Assembly (NCBI RefSeq): GCF_013284035.1
Contig: NZ_CP054141.1
Span: 2,480,001-2,544,000, forward strand
DNA from: Flavobacterium sp. M31R6
GTDB lineage: Bacteria > Bacteroidota > Bacteroidia > Flavobacteriales > Flavobacteriaceae
Length of the DNA: 64,000 nucleotides
Direction: 5' to 3'
Every line of letters begins with the position of its first letter. The first letter of the stretch is position 1. Positions 34,118-43,774 of the stretch are shown piece by piece. Below the pieces are notes generated by a model. That model ran no database searches and was not told where the DNA came from. It worked only from the letters and a program-made list of their open reading frames with translations. A program made the translations under genes and the position numbers.

Positions 34118-35230
34118 ATGCGTAGCATTTTGGACCAAATCAAAATAAAAAACCAATATTTAGTAAGTATACTATCTATTGGAACTGTAGCTTCATTGTG
34201 TTTGTTTACCCGAGATTATTTAGACTATAAAATTGTTGGTTATCTTTTATTGGTGGTAGTCTCTGTGTTGTCAATGTTTTTGTCAATTTTACCGTTACTT
34301 CTTAGTGCCATTTTATGTGCGCTGATATTAAATTTTTTCTTCATTCAACCCTATTACACTTTTCACATTAGTGATGCCGAAGATTCATTGTTATTGGTGC
34401 TATTCTTTATTATTGCTCTAGTAAATGCAGTTTTGACTAATAAAATCAGAAGAGCGGAAAAAATATTACAGGTAAAGGAAGTTAGGGTTAATACTATGAA
34501 ACTTTACAACGCCTTACTTGATTCTTTATCCCACGAATTGAGAACACCTATTTCTACAATAATGGGAGCTATAGATACTATTCAAAGCAAATCAGTGCAT
34601 ATTTCTGAAGAAAATAAAGAAAATTTATATGCCGAAATAGAGAAAGCTTCTTTGAGATTAAATCATCAGGTCGAAAATTTACTGAATATGTCCCGATTAG
34701 AGTCGGGGGTTATTGAAGCTAAAATGGATTGGTGCGATCTAGAAGAATTGATTTATAATGTCTTGGATCATTTAAAGGATGACCTGCAATTTCATAAAGT
34801 AGTCGTAAAAACAGACGAAAATTTGCCGCTTTTTAAATTGGATTATGGCTTGATGCAACAGATTATTTTTAATTTGGTTTTTAATGCATCACAATATACA
34901 CCCAAAGGAGCAAAAATAGAAATTAAAGTCTCCTATAATGTGGATGTTGATTTTGAATACAATCCAGATAAATTATACCCTTGTGTAATCACAATTGCAG
35001 ATGATGGCATTGGTTTTCCAGAAAATGAAATAGACAAAGTGTTTGATAAGTTTTATCGTCTTCAAAATTCCAAAACCGGTGGAACAGGTCTTGGTTTGTC
35101 TATCGTGAAAGGATTTGTCGAAGCACAACACGGAAAAGTAACACTCGAAAACAGAGAAGAGGGAGGTTCAGTTTTTACACTAAATTTTCAAACTTTAACT
35201 ATGAATACCAAAGAAATTTCAAATGAATAA
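34118..35230 (+). CDS. KdpD membrane/kinase half (DUF4118-HisKA-HATPase)
   Basis: 370 residues. Four membrane helices in the first 105 residues (DUF4118, containing FFFIQPYYTFHISDAED), then HisKA with DSLSHELRTPISTIMGAID (His near 140) and HATPase with DDGIGF, GGTGLGLSIVKGF. It corresponds to the C-terminal half of classical KdpD. The final codons overlap the kdpE start by 8 nt, so translation is coupled and KdpE is almost certainly its substrate. Confidence 0.93.
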   Translation: MRSILDQIKIKNQYLVSILSIGTVASLCLFTRDYLDYKIVGYLLLVVVSVLSMFLSILPLLLSAILCALILNFFFIQPYYTFHISDAEDSLLLVLFFIIALVNAVLTNKIRRAEKILQVKEVRVNTMKLYNALLDSLSHELRTPISTIMGAIDTIQSKSVHISEENKENLYAEIEKASLRLNHQVENLLNMSRLESGVIEAKMDWCDLEELIYNVLDHLKDDLQFHKVVVKTDENLPLFKLDYGLMQQIIFNLVFNASQYTPKGAKIEIKVSYNVDVDFEYNPDKLYPCVITIADDGIGFPENEIDKVFDKFYRLQNSKTGGTGLGLSIVKGFVEAQHGKVTLENREEGGSVFTLNFQTLTMNTKEISNE

Positions 35231-35909
35231 TAGTGCTCAAATATTAGTCATTGATGATGAAATTCAAATTAGAAAACTACTTGAAATCACGTTGAATTCA
35301 AATGACTATAGAACAATTTTTGCCGTCAATGCAAAAGAAGGATTGTCTATGGTAGCAAATCATCAGCCGGATTTGGTTATTCTTGATTTAGGTTTGCCTG
35401 ATGAAGACGGACAAGTTGTTTTGAAACGATTACGCGAATGGTATAACAATCCAATTATTATTTTAACGGTGAAAAGTGCCGAAGAAGAGATCGTAAAAGC
35501 GCTTGATAATGGAGCCAATGATTATTTGACCAAACCGTTTCGTACTCAAGAATTATTAGCTAGAATCCGAACTGCTTTGCGAAATTTGGGTGCTAATGAT
35601 TCAGAACCAATTATCGAGTTTGGTGCTGTTTCTATAGATTTTGCTTCCAGAATAGTGAGGCTGTATAATGAAATTCTGAAACTCACAACGACTGAATACA
35701 ATTTGCTTTCTATTTTTATAAAAAATGAGGGACGAGTATTAACCCATCAATATTTACTGAAACAGGTTTGGGGAAACAGTTATGCCGACCAAACGCAATA
35801 CCTACGTGTTTTTGTCGCTCAACTTCGAAAGAAAATTGAAGTAGACCCCAATCATCCTAAATTTATTATCACAGAATCCGGTGTAGGATACCGGTTTAAC
35901 ACTAGTTAA
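35223..35909 (+). CDS. kdpE: KdpE, OmpR/PhoB-type response regulator
   Basis: 228 residues. Receiver 1-120 with acidic pair DDE at 11-13, phospho-acceptor Asp55 in VILDLGLPDEDG and Lys in LTKPF; winged-helix DNA-binding domain 130-225 with LTTTEYNLLSIFIKNEGRVL and GVGYRF near the end. Overlaps the preceding kinase gene by 8 nt. In enterobacteria KdpE activates kdpFABC; here it lies next to kup and far from kdpF, so its target may be either. Confidence 0.93.
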   Translation: MNNSAQILVIDDEIQIRKLLEITLNSNDYRTIFAVNAKEGLSMVANHQPDLVILDLGLPDEDGQVVLKRLREWYNNPIIILTVKSAEEEIVKALDNGANDYLTKPFRTQELLARIRTALRNLGANDSEPIIEFGAVSIDFASRIVRLYNEILKLTTTEYNLLSIFIKNEGRVLTHQYLLKQVWGNSYADQTQYLRVFVAQLRKKIEVDPNHPKFIITESGVGYRFNTS

Positions 35910-36019
35910 AATCAATTAAAATATTCAAAAAAAGAATAAAACTTGAAGTGTGCAAGCATCTCATATAGGGCTTTTTGCGCTCTAAAAAAATGAATTAAAA
36001 GAATATAAATTAAAACAAA

Positions 36020-37963
36020 ATGAATAAATCAACGGTTCAAAAAGTAACAGCAGCTTCCCTTTTGGTGGCGCTCGGAATTATTTACGGAGATATAGGAACC
36101 AGTCCTTTATATGTTATGAAAGCCATTATAGGGCAAAGAGAAATATCGAAATTATTGGTTTATGGAGGGATTTCGTGTATATTTTGGACACTTACTTTTC
36201 AAACAACTTTCAAATATGTATTACTGACACTTTCAGCAGATAATCACGGTGAAGGTGGAGTTTTCTCGCTTTATGCTTTGGTTAAACGATTTGGAAAAGG
36301 AAAATTAATAATCCCAACCATTTTGGGTGCTACCACACTTTTGGCAGACGGAATTATTACGCCACCTATTTCTGTAACATCGGCTGTTGAAGGATTGGGT
36401 GGTATTGTTCCTAATATTCCAATTTTGCCAATTGTTATTGTTATTATTTCAGGATTATTCTTTTTTCAGCGTTTTGGAACACAAAAAGTCGGATTCTTTT
36501 TTGGGCCTGCCATGGTAGTTTGGTTTTCGATGCTTTTTGTATTGGGATTTGCCCAAATCTTGGAACATCCGGCAATCTTGACGGCTTTAAACCCTGTGTA
36601 TGCTTATGAATTATTAGTCGAATATCCTCACGGATTTTGGTTGCTGGGAGCTGTTTTCCTTTGCACCACTGGAGCCGAAGCTTTGTATTCTGATTTGGGA
36701 CATTGCGGCAAGAGTAATATTAGAACCACTTGGATCTTTGTAAAAATTGCATTGGTTGTTAATTATTTAGGACAGGCTTCTTGGTTAATGAATCAAAGCA
36801 ATCATTTCTTGGAAGGAAAAAATCCTTTTTATACCATTATGCCACAATGGTTTTTATTTTCGGGTGTTATTATCTCGACTTTAGCGGCAATTATAGCCTC
36901 TCAAGCCTTGATTAGCGGATCATTTACCTTAATTAACGAAGCGGTTTCTCTTAATTTTTGGCCAAGAGTGACCATGAAAAACCCGACTAATTTGAAAGGG
37001 CAGATTTATATTCCATCGGTGAATACTATTTTGTGGATTGGATGTATTTTGATGGTTTTGTATTTTAAAACCTCTTCAAATATGGAAGCGGCTTATGGAT
37101 TTTCGATTACCATAGCGATGCTGATGACTACTGTTCTTCTTAATTATTATTTGATTTATATTAAAAAATTAAACAGAATTTTAATTGCTGTAATCATAAC
37201 CATTTTTGCAATTATAGAAATTGCTTTTTTTGCGGCCAATATTGTCAAAATTAAAGAACGTTGGATGTTTTTGTTTTTCGAACTATTTATATTTATGACA
37301 ATGTATGTTTGGTTCTTTTCTCGAAAAATCAATAACAGATTTGTTAAATTCACTAATTTGACAGAGCATACTGCTAGGTTGGAGGAATTGAGTAATGATG
37401 TTACCATTCCGAAGTATTCTACACATTTAATTTATTTGTCAAAAGCAGACAGAAATTATGAAATTGAAGAGAAAATTTTGAATTCAATCTTTTCTAAAAA
37501 GCCAAAAAGAGCAGATGTGTATTGGTTTTTTCACATCAATAGAACCAATTCTCCTTTTGATTTAAATTATGAAGTTATTGAATTGTTGGATGATAAAGTA
37601 ATCAAAATTGTATTGAATATTGGTTTCAGAATCCAACCAAAAGTGGAATTGTATTTTAAAAGAATAGTTCAAAATCTAGTTGATAATAAAGAACTGAATT
37701 TGCATATTCGTGCCGATGGTTCAACAAAATACAATGCTGAACCTGATTTTAAATTTGTTATAATTGAAAAATTCCTATCTGTCGAAAATGAATTTGCCGT
37801 AAGAGATGGACTTTTATTGAATTCCTATTATATATTAAAAAACATGTCACTATCGGATACTAGAGCTTTTGGACTTGACAAAAGTGACGTGGTAATTGAG
37901 GAAATTCCTATTGTCTATCAACCAATTTCTAATTTAGAACTGGAAAGGAAAGTGATTAGCTAG
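36020..37963 (+). CDS. kup: Kup (KUP/HAK/KT) potassium uptake protein
   Basis: 647 residues. Starts with LVALGIIYGDIGTSPLYV, the family signature, followed by about twelve membrane helices (GEGGVFSLYALVKRFGK, ATTLLADGIITPPISVTSAV, GAEALYSDLGHCGKSNI, QALISGSFTLINEAVSLNFW) and a soluble C-terminal domain of about 200 residues. Family members import K+, probably with H+. Sits 110 nt after kdpE in the same direction. Confidence 0.96.
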   Translation: MNKSTVQKVTAASLLVALGIIYGDIGTSPLYVMKAIIGQREISKLLVYGGISCIFWTLTFQTTFKYVLLTLSADNHGEGGVFSLYALVKRFGKGKLIIPTILGATTLLADGIITPPISVTSAVEGLGGIVPNIPILPIVIVIISGLFFFQRFGTQKVGFFFGPAMVVWFSMLFVLGFAQILEHPAILTALNPVYAYELLVEYPHGFWLLGAVFLCTTGAEALYSDLGHCGKSNIRTTWIFVKIALVVNYLGQASWLMNQSNHFLEGKNPFYTIMPQWFLFSGVIISTLAAIIASQALISGSFTLINEAVSLNFWPRVTMKNPTNLKGQIYIPSVNTILWIGCILMVLYFKTSSNMEAAYGFSITIAMLMTTVLLNYYLIYIKKLNRILIAVIITIFAIIEIAFFAANIVKIKERWMFLFFELFIFMTMYVWFFSRKINNRFVKFTNLTEHTARLEELSNDVTIPKYSTHLIYLSKADRNYEIEEKILNSIFSKKPKRADVYWFFHINRTNSPFDLNYEVIELLDDKVIKIVLNIGFRIQPKVELYFKRIVQNLVDNKELNLHIRADGSTKYNAEPDFKFVIIEKFLSVENEFAVRDGLLLNSYYILKNMSLSDTRAFGLDKSDVVIEEIPIVYQPISNLELERKVIS

Positions 37964-38190
37964 CAGTTTTCAGGTAGCAAAAGGTAGTTTGCAGTAAGCA
38001 GTAAGCAGTTTTTAAAAAATTTTTTGAAGGCATATTTCGGTTTGCAGTAATCAAAAAAAAGATTTCAGATTAGAAGAATATCCTTCTTGTTCTGAAATCT
38101 TTTTTTATTCTTCTATTTTCGGTATTCTAAAATCTGCCTTCTGCTATCTTAGTTCTGCTATCTGAAACCTGAAATCTGCCTTCTAAAACT
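37964..38190. repeat. Word-like repeats and bidirectional terminator between kup and sdaA
   Basis: Left part repeats GCAGTAA/GTAGC units (GCAGTAAGCAGTAAGCAG), right part repeats TCTGCCTTCT/TCTGAAA units (CTGCCTTCTGCTATC, CTGAAATCTGCCTTCT). In the middle AAAGATTTCAGA (38058-38069) pairs with TCTGAAATCTTT (38091-38102), with runs of A and T outside, so it can terminate both convergent genes. Confidence 0.7.
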
Positions 38191-39618
38191 CTAACAATCT
38201 GCCATATTCACGGCAATTGCCAGTCCGCCTTCGGAGGTTTCTTTGTATTTGGAATTCATGTCTTTGGCTGTTTGCCACATGGTGTCAATTACTTTATCAA
38301 GAGATACTTTAGCGTTTTTGGCATCAGTTTCCAAGGCAAGTTCGGCGGCATTAATTGCTTTTATGGCACCCATGGTATTTCTTTCGATGCAAGGAATTTG
38401 CACCAAACCGCCAATTGGATCGCATGTTAAACCCAAGTGATGCTCCATGGCAATTTCGGCAGCCATTAATACTTGATCTGGAGTTCCTCCCATCAATTCG
38501 CATAAAGCACCCGCAGCCATAGCGCTTGAAACACCAATCTCGGCTTGACATCCACCCATTGCTGCAGAAATTGTTGAGCCTTTCTTGAAAATACTGCCTA
38601 TTTCCCCAGCGACCATTAGAAATTGTTTGATTTCTTTTTCCCCGGCTTGATGGTTTTCAATAACCAAATAGTACATTAAAACCGAAGGAATTACTCCGGC
38701 ACTTCCGTTTGTTGGAGCAGTTACTACTCGTCCTAAAGCTGCATTTACTTCGTTTACCGCCAATGCAAAACAGCTTACCCATTTTAGAATCTGACGAAAT
38801 TTAACTTCGGTTTTTCTAATTTCTTCCAGCCATTCTTGAGGATTGGTGTAATTTGCCAAACCAATCAAATTTTGATGCATGTCAAAAGCGCGCCTACGCA
38901 CATGTAAACCGCCTGGAAGTATGCCTTCGGAATGACAACCGATATACATGCATTCCAACATGGTATTCCAAATGCGCATTAATTCATGGTGAATCTCTGC
39001 CTCGGGACGCATTGATTTTTCGTTATCGTAAACGATTTCGGAAATTAATTTATTTTCTTTTGTGCAATAGGCTAAAAGCTCTGTGGCTTTATTGATAGGG
39101 AAGGGGAATGCACATTTTATAGCAATTTTCTTTTGGGCATTTTCACGTTCTTCTTTGACAACAAATCCTCCTCCTATAGAATAAAAGGTGGAACTGTATT
39201 CGATTTCATCACTGAAATAAGCTGTAAAAGTTAATCCATTGGCGTGGAAAGGAAGAAAGTTTTTATTGAAAACAATGTCTTGAAGAAAATAAAAAGGAAT
39301 TTGGATTTGGTTTCCCAAATGGATTTCGTTTTTTGCTTCAATCGATTTGATAATTCCGTCAATATCTTGGATAGGGATGTATTCCGGATCCTGACCGCTT
39401 AGTCCGAGCATAATGGCCAAATCAGTTGCATGCCCTTTTCCTGTTAATGAAAGAGAACCGTATAAATCAACTTTTACTCTTTTTACCGCATTGATGTCAT
39501 ATTCACTTCTCAGTTCGTTTAAGAAACGTTCAGCCGCACGCCAAGGGCCAAGTGTATGTGAACTTGATGGTCCAACACCAATTTTCAGCATATCAAAAAC
39601 TGAGATACATTCTTCCAT
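38191..39618 (-). CDS. sdaA: L-serine ammonia-lyase, iron-sulfur dependent, single-chain
   Basis: 475 residues, with beta and alpha domains fused. [20 protein letters not shown] at the start, [47 protein letters not shown] and [20 protein letters not shown], whose cysteines are the expected ligands of the [4Fe-4S] cluster. It deaminates L-serine to pyruvate and ammonia in the cytoplasm. Single gene; a TATATTTG -7 candidate lies 24 bases upstream of the start. Confidence 0.96.
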   Translation of the reverse strand: MEECISVFDMLKIGVGPSSSHTLGPWRAAERFLNELRSEYDINAVKRVKVDLYGSLSLTGKGHATDLAIMLGLSGQDPEYIPIQDIDGIIKSIEAKNEIHLGNQIQIPFYFLQDIVFNKNFLPFHANGLTFTAYFSDEIEYSSTFYSIGGGFVVKEERENAQKKIAIKCAFPFPINKATELLAYCTKENKLISEIVYDNEKSMRPEAEIHHELMRIWNTMLECMYIGCHSEGILPGGLHVRRRAFDMHQNLIGLANYTNPQEWLEEIRKTEVKFRQILKWVSCFALAVNEVNAALGRVVTAPTNGSAGVIPSVLMYYLVIENHQAGEKEIKQFLMVAGEIGSIFKKGSTISAAMGGCQAEIGVSSAMAAGALCELMGGTPDQVLMAAEIAMEHHLGLTCDPIGGLVQIPCIERNTMGAIKAINAAELALETDAKNAKVSLDKVIDTMWQTAKDMNSKYKETSEGGLAIAVNMADC

Positions 39619-39641
39619 AAAAGTTTAATTTTTTTGATGAA

Positions 39642-39649
39642 CAAATATA
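39642..39649 (-). promoter_or_regulatory. Candidate -7 element of sdaA
   Basis: The minus strand reads TATATTTG, a full match to TAnnTTTG, 24 bases before the sdaA start. Confidence 0.4.
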
Positions 39650-39830
39650 ATTATTAATTGAACTATAACAGAAAAATTTATATTCAAAAATGATAATTTG
39701 ATAATATTAGTACGGAATGAGGTTGATACTTTGATGGATTCTTAAAACGGATAAGTATAAGTGATGATTTTTGTATCTTCTTTTGAAGATTAATTACGCT
39801 GTATTTATGAGTTGGAATTATTTCAAGGAA

Positions 39831-40283
39831 TTAATTTTTTGAAACTGCGTAATACTCATGGTTGTATTTACCAGCAACACAAAAAGCACCACTAATTAAT
39901 ACTAGATTTTTGATAATGTATTGACCTACCAAAGTTGGACAGTATGGAAAAGAATCAAAACATATTTTAGGCAATATAAAAAGCGGAAAAAAGGTGGCAG
40001 CCATATGAAACAGCAAAATTATAATGGTAAAGGGAATTAATTTTTTGAATAAAAAACCTACCCCTATGCATACTTCAACAAATCCTAGTGAGGGAATAAA
40101 AATTTCGGGTTTAAACCAAAAAACGGTTTGTTCCACTAGTTCACCAGCGGGGCTCATTCCTATTAATTTTAATGTTCCAAACCATATGTAGACAATTGCT
40201 AACGCATATCTCATGAAATCGACACTGTGTTTTTCCATTTTTTTGCTAATTTGAAAATAGAATGAATGGAATGTTTTATTCAT
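39831..40283 (-). CDS. DoxX-like small membrane protein
   Basis: 150 residues with four hydrophobic helices: YALAIVYIWFGTLKLIGMSP at about 26-45, LGFVEVCIGVGFLF near 86, FTIIILLFHMAATFFPLFIL near 107, and YIIKNLVLISGAFCV near 138. The pattern helix-KxxG...-E-x-x-x-G is that of the DoxX/DUF417 family; function in most members is unknown (some linked to thiosulfate oxidation or redox stress). Single gene on the minus strand. Confidence 0.75.
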   Translation of the reverse strand: MNKTFHSFYFQISKKMEKHSVDFMRYALAIVYIWFGTLKLIGMSPAGELVEQTVFWFKPEIFIPSLGFVEVCIGVGFLFKKLIPFTIIILLFHMAATFFPLFILPKICFDSFPYCPTLVGQYIIKNLVLISGAFCVAGKYNHEYYAVSKN

Positions 40284-40503
40284 AGGGATTTTTTAAAAAT
40301 TATTACTCTTTTGGAAAAGCAACAGTACGTAAAATAAATTAAAAAAATGAAATAAACCGTCTGTTTTTTGTAATTATTGATGTTTATTTTGTTAAAAAGT
40401 AATTAATTTTTTGAATGTCAAGCGGTAAGACCGTTTTGTTTGTTTCTAATTTTTGTTGGTCTAAAATAATTTTAAAATTACGTTATAGTTTTTACCGATT
40501 TTA

Positions 40504-40534
40504 TTGGTGCGAAAAGATTTAAAACTTATATTTG
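40504..40534 (+). promoter_or_regulatory. Bacteroidota-type promoter (TTG-N20-TATATTTG)
   Basis: -33 TTG at 40504-40506 and -7 TATATTTG at 40527-40534, separated by 20 bases. This is the best promoter match in the window. It overlaps the upstream TTG that would otherwise be taken as the start of the following gene, so translation must begin downstream at 40562. Confidence 0.6.
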
Positions 40535-40561
40535 TCGCTACATTCAAAAATTCCGGAAAAC

Positions 40562-40729
40562 ATGTTTGAATTTCATCAGTATTTAGGCTTTTTACTTTTC
40601 TTAACCATCCTTACAATGGGATTTTGGTTAATGTTTTTCCTAGTTGGTTTCGTATCCTATTGGGTAGGTGGAGCTACTTGGGAAGCTTATAAAGAAAAGA
40701 AAGCAAAACAAAAAGAAGAAGAAGCTTAG
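40562..40729 (+). CDS. Small single-helix membrane protein (55 residues)
   Basis: Started at the ATG at 40562, since the longer TTG-initiated frame (40532) begins inside the -7 promoter element. Product MFEFHQYLGFLLFLTILTMG, continuing with FWLMFFLVGFVSYWVGG, is hydrophobic and closes with a charged helix WEAYKEKKAKQKEEE. Single-pass or hairpin membrane peptide of unknown function with its own promoter and terminator. Confidence 0.65.
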   Translation: MFEFHQYLGFLLFLTILTMGFWLMFFLVGFVSYWVGGATWEAYKEKKAKQKEEEA

Positions 40730-40746
40730 TCTTATTTTTACTTTAC

Positions 40747-40784
40747 AAAAAAAAAAAGGATTCGTAATTACGAATCCTTTTTTT
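40747..40784. terminator. Bidirectional terminator
   Basis: GGATTCGTAATTACGAATCC at 40758-40777 is a perfect palindrome flanked by A's on the left and T's on the right, so it can end both the small plus-strand gene and the minus-strand TonB receptor. Confidence 0.85.
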
Positions 40785-40803
40785 ATTATATCTGGTCTGA
40801 AGA

Positions 40804-43242
40804 TTATCCTGGGAAATCGGCGTCTCCACCACCTTCATTTTTAGGTTGTGTCTTTTCTTTATCACTTTTAGATTTGTTGAAACGATAGGTGAATGATAAA
40901 TTGAATTGACGTTTACGAAATTGCATTTCACTATACGATGTTTGGTTTTCAAGATACGTATACGATCTCATGATTCTAGTGTTGAAAATATCACTAATAT
41001 TGAACGCTAATGTTGCTTTGTCTTTCATTAGATCTTTGCTGAAAGCAGTGTTCATGCTAAACTGACCTAAGTTTTTACCTTGTGCCGTTTTTTGTTCACC
41101 ATTGTAGGTAGCATTCAATTGCCAGTCGATTTTGTATGGTAATGTTAGTTTTGAATTCACTCTTGCAAACCAAGTATTGGCTTGGTTGTCAAGATTCTGA
41201 ACTACAAGTACACCATTAGTATCAGTATAGCTGTGCTCTCCAGTTGTTTTTACATTATACAAATTGAAATTACTGTTTATTCTCCATATTTTGAATGGGT
41301 TGTAATTTAAAGTAAACTCAAAACCGAATTTTTGTTCTTTTCCTAAGTTAATAGGTTGGCTTTTAATAACTGGAATTCCATTTACTTCATCGCCCGTTGG
41401 AGATCGCACAAAGCTGAAAACATCTTTTGTGTTTTCAAAATAAGCAGATGTATTAAAAGTTACTTTGTCCCAACGCTTGATATATCCAATATCAAATTTG
41501 TCAGTTAGGGAAGGATCTAGATCAGGATTTCCTTGAAAAATATTAACATTACTTGAATAGTTTACAGCAGGGTTCATGAAACGTCCTCTTGGTCTTGTTA
41601 AACGTTTGCTGTAGCTTGTAGTGAAGTTACTTTGATCTGAAATTTGATAACTGATAAAAGCACTTGGAAACAAGTTGTTGTATTTTTTAGTATTAAAATC
41701 GTTGGTGTCTAATAAGTTTACATGAACATTAGTGTCTTCCCAACGTAAACCAAATAAATAAGAAAATTTATTTTTTTTGAAACCATACTGTGTATAAACA
41801 GCATTGATGTTTTCTTTGTATTCTAAAGTATTTGATAAATTATCTATTCTTACTCCTTGATCGTCAAGAACATAATATTCGTTGTTTAAATCGCCAAAAT
41901 TACCTTTATATCCAGCTTCAAACTGACTTCCTTCCCCTAGCGGTAGTACATAATCAGCCTGAAATTGTGCTTGTTTCTGAACTTGATTATTTAAGGTATT
42001 GTTATAATTGTTAGAACCGGTAATAATACTTTGGCTATCATCAGTATTTCTTGAAATAGAACCATCAACGGTAAGTTTGTGTCCTTTGTCGTTGAAGTTT
42101 TTGATTAAGTTTGAAGTATATGAGACGTTTTCACTACCAGTATCTCCATTGTTCAGTCGGTAAGTTGAAGCTGTGAAAATATGAGCTGCATCATAGTTGT
42201 TGTAGTTGATTAAATCTTTGTCATCGCCAGTGTTTTTTTCGTAATTGATTGCATTTGTCCAATAAGTATTTGGCGCCACGGTCCATTCAACACCAGCTCT
42301 TCCATTAAAACCATCTCTGGTTCTCTTTGTATCACGATCTTCATCTAAAAAGTTTTTAATAGAACCGTCTTCGTTAAAATATTCTGAATTAGTTTTACCG
42401 CCGCCTTCATTTGTTCTGTGATTGTAGCCTGCAGTAGTGAAGTAGTTTAATTTTTCTGTTTTATAATTCACATTGGCGCTTAAACCATAAGTCTCAGGAA
42501 TACCTGTTGACGCTATAATAGTTCCATTAAAGCCTTGGTTTTTTCCTTTTTTAAGGATGATATTGATTATTCCAGAACCACCTTCCGCATCATATCGGGC
42601 TGATGGATTAGTGATAACTTCAACTTTATCAATGGCATCAGCAGGAAGTTGTCTTAAAGCTTCTGCAATATTTACAGCGTAGGACGGTCTTCCATCAATT
42701 AAAATTCGGACATTATCACTTCCTCTCAAGCTTACATTTCCTTCGGTATCAACAGAAACAGAAGGAACATTGTCTAAAACGTCGCTTACAGTTCCACCTT
42801 TTACCATCATATCCTGGCCAACGTTGTACACCTTTTTGTCCAGTTTGATTTCAACAGATGATTTTTCGGCACGAACAACTACTTCGTTCAGTTGTGAAGC
42901 ATCATCTTCAAGTGCAATGGTACCCAGTGAAGTTTTTTTGGTTATGTTTTTTCCTTTTATCTCGATTGATTTAAACGAAATGAATTCAATAGTAATATCA
43001 TAATTTCCTGGAACTACATCAGCTTCAAATTCCCCTTTTTTATTTGTAATTCCACCAGAAAGGGCTTTAGGATTTTTTTGATTTTTTAAGGTGACAGTAG
43101 CATCTTCTAGAGGTTGATTGCTATTTTTGTCTACAATTTTTCCAGTCACTTTGATTTTGCTAAATGTCAGAGGGCCTTGTTGAGCAAAGTTAGACAGTCC
43201 AAAAAGTAAAAAGAAAAGAACTAGAGTGAGGTTTAATTTTTT
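40804..43242 (-). CDS. TonB-dependent receptor-like outer-membrane protein (OMP_b-brl_3)
   Basis: 812 residues from the ATG at 43242, preferred over 43269 because MKKLNLTLVLFFLLFGLSNF is then a clean signal peptide. A carboxypeptidase-regulatory-like domain (VTGKIVDKNSNQPLEDATVT) follows, then a plug (GGTVSDVLDNVPSVSVDTEG, NPSARYDAEGGSGIINIILK) and a long 22-strand-like barrel ending in FNLSFTYRFNKSK. The C-terminal tail is acidic/polar. Such proteins import ligands (peptides, glycans, metal chelates) through the outer membrane with TonB; this branch often has no SusD partner, and none is adjacent. Ligand unknown. The arsC-like gene lies 84 nt upstream on the same strand. Confidence 0.92.
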   Translation of the reverse strand, partial: KKLNLTLVLFFLLFGLSNFAQQGPLTFSKIKVTGKIVDKNSNQPLEDATVTLKNQKNPKALSGGITNKKGEFEADVVPGNYDITIEFISFKSIEIKGKNITKKTSLGTIALEDDASQLNEVVVRAEKSSVEIKLDKKVYNVGQDMMVKGGTVSDVLDNVPSVSVDTEGNVSLRGSDNVRILIDGRPSYAVNIAEALRQLPADAIDKVEVITNPSARYDAEGGSGIINIILKKGKNQGFNGTIIASTGIPETYGLSANVNYKTEKLNYFTTAGYNHRTNEGGGKTNSEYFNEDGSIKNFLDEDRDTKRTRDGFNGRAGVEWTVAPNTYWTNAINYEKNTGDDKDLINYNNYDAAHIFTASTYRLNNGDTGSENVSYTSNLIKNFNDKGHKLTVDGSISRNTDDSQSIITGSNNYNNTLNNQVQKQAQFQADYVLPLGEGSQFEAGYKGNFGDLNNEYYVLDDQGVRIDNLSNTLEYKENINAVYTQYGFKKNKFSYLFGLRWEDTNVHVNLLDTNDFNTKKYNNLFPSAFISYQISDQSNFTTSYSKRLTRPRGRFMNPAVNYSSNVNIFQGNPDLDPSLTDKFDIGYIKRWDKVTFNTSAYFENTKDVFSFVRSPTGDEVNGIPVIKSQPINLGKEQKFGFEFTLNYNPFKIWRINSNFNLYNVKTTGEHSYTDTNGVLVVQNLDNQANTWFARVNSKLTLPYKIDWQLNATYNGEQKTAQGKNLGQFSMNTAFSKDLMKDKATLAFNISDIFNTRIMRSYTYLENQTSYSEMQFRKRQFNLSFTYRFNKSKSDKEKTQPKNEGGGDADFPG

Positions 43243-43326
43243 CATTAGTAATAAATAAGATTTCTCCATTGGATTGAGAAAACTTTAAAAGGTTTAAAGT
43301 TGATTTTGCTAAAATTATGTTAATAT

Positions 43327-43668
43327 CTATATGAATGGAATTACCTTCTCTAAATCCCGGCCGATAATTGCTTTATTTCCATTAACCACTATTGGTCGTT
43401 CAATAAGAATTGGATTTTCAACCATCGCCTGAATGATTTCATTTTCAGTCAATGTTTTTGCTTTGAAATTTTCTATCCAGATAGCTTCTTTTTGACGTAC
43501 TAATTCTATTGGTGTTAGATTCAGTTTTTGAAGTAGCGTGGTCAATTCAGCTGCGCTTGGTGGAGTGTTGAGATAATTGATGATTTCAATTTCTTTATTG
43601 GATTCTTTCAAAAGGAGTAAGCAGTTTCTTGATTTTCCGCAACGTTGATTGTGGTATATTTGTATCAT
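43327..43668 (-). CDS. ArsC/Spx family thioredoxin-fold protein, probable arsenate reductase
   Basis: 113 residues. MIQIYHNQRCGKSRNCLLLL carries the ArsC-type active-site Cys10 (usual motif HNPxCxxSRx), then the family segments NYLNTPPSAAELTTLLQKL, LVRQKE, LIERPIVV and AIIGR. In arsenate reductases Cys12 of E. coli, three conserved arginines and glutathione do the chemistry; the Arg in IERP is present. Several Bacteroidota proteins of this form are annotated arsenate reductase without arsenic resistance genes around them, as here, so the true substrate is open. Confidence 0.8.
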   Translation of the reverse strand: MIQIYHNQRCGKSRNCLLLLKESNKEIEIINYLNTPPSAAELTTLLQKLNLTPIELVRQKEAIWIENFKAKTLTENEIIQAMVENPILIERPIVVNGNKAIIGRDLEKVIPFI

Positions 43669-43774
43669 TTTTGTAGGTAAGATTTGGTTTATACTAAAAT
43701 AAAAAACTACTTTAGTTCGAGCAAAAATAAGATTTGAAATGCCATTTTAATTAAAATTATAGAAAAAATAACAA

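Noticed and set aside
40532..40561. TTG start extending the small membrane protein by 10 residues
   Set aside because: The TTG is part of a TATATTTG -7 promoter element, so it cannot be within the transcript; ATG at 40562 is used.
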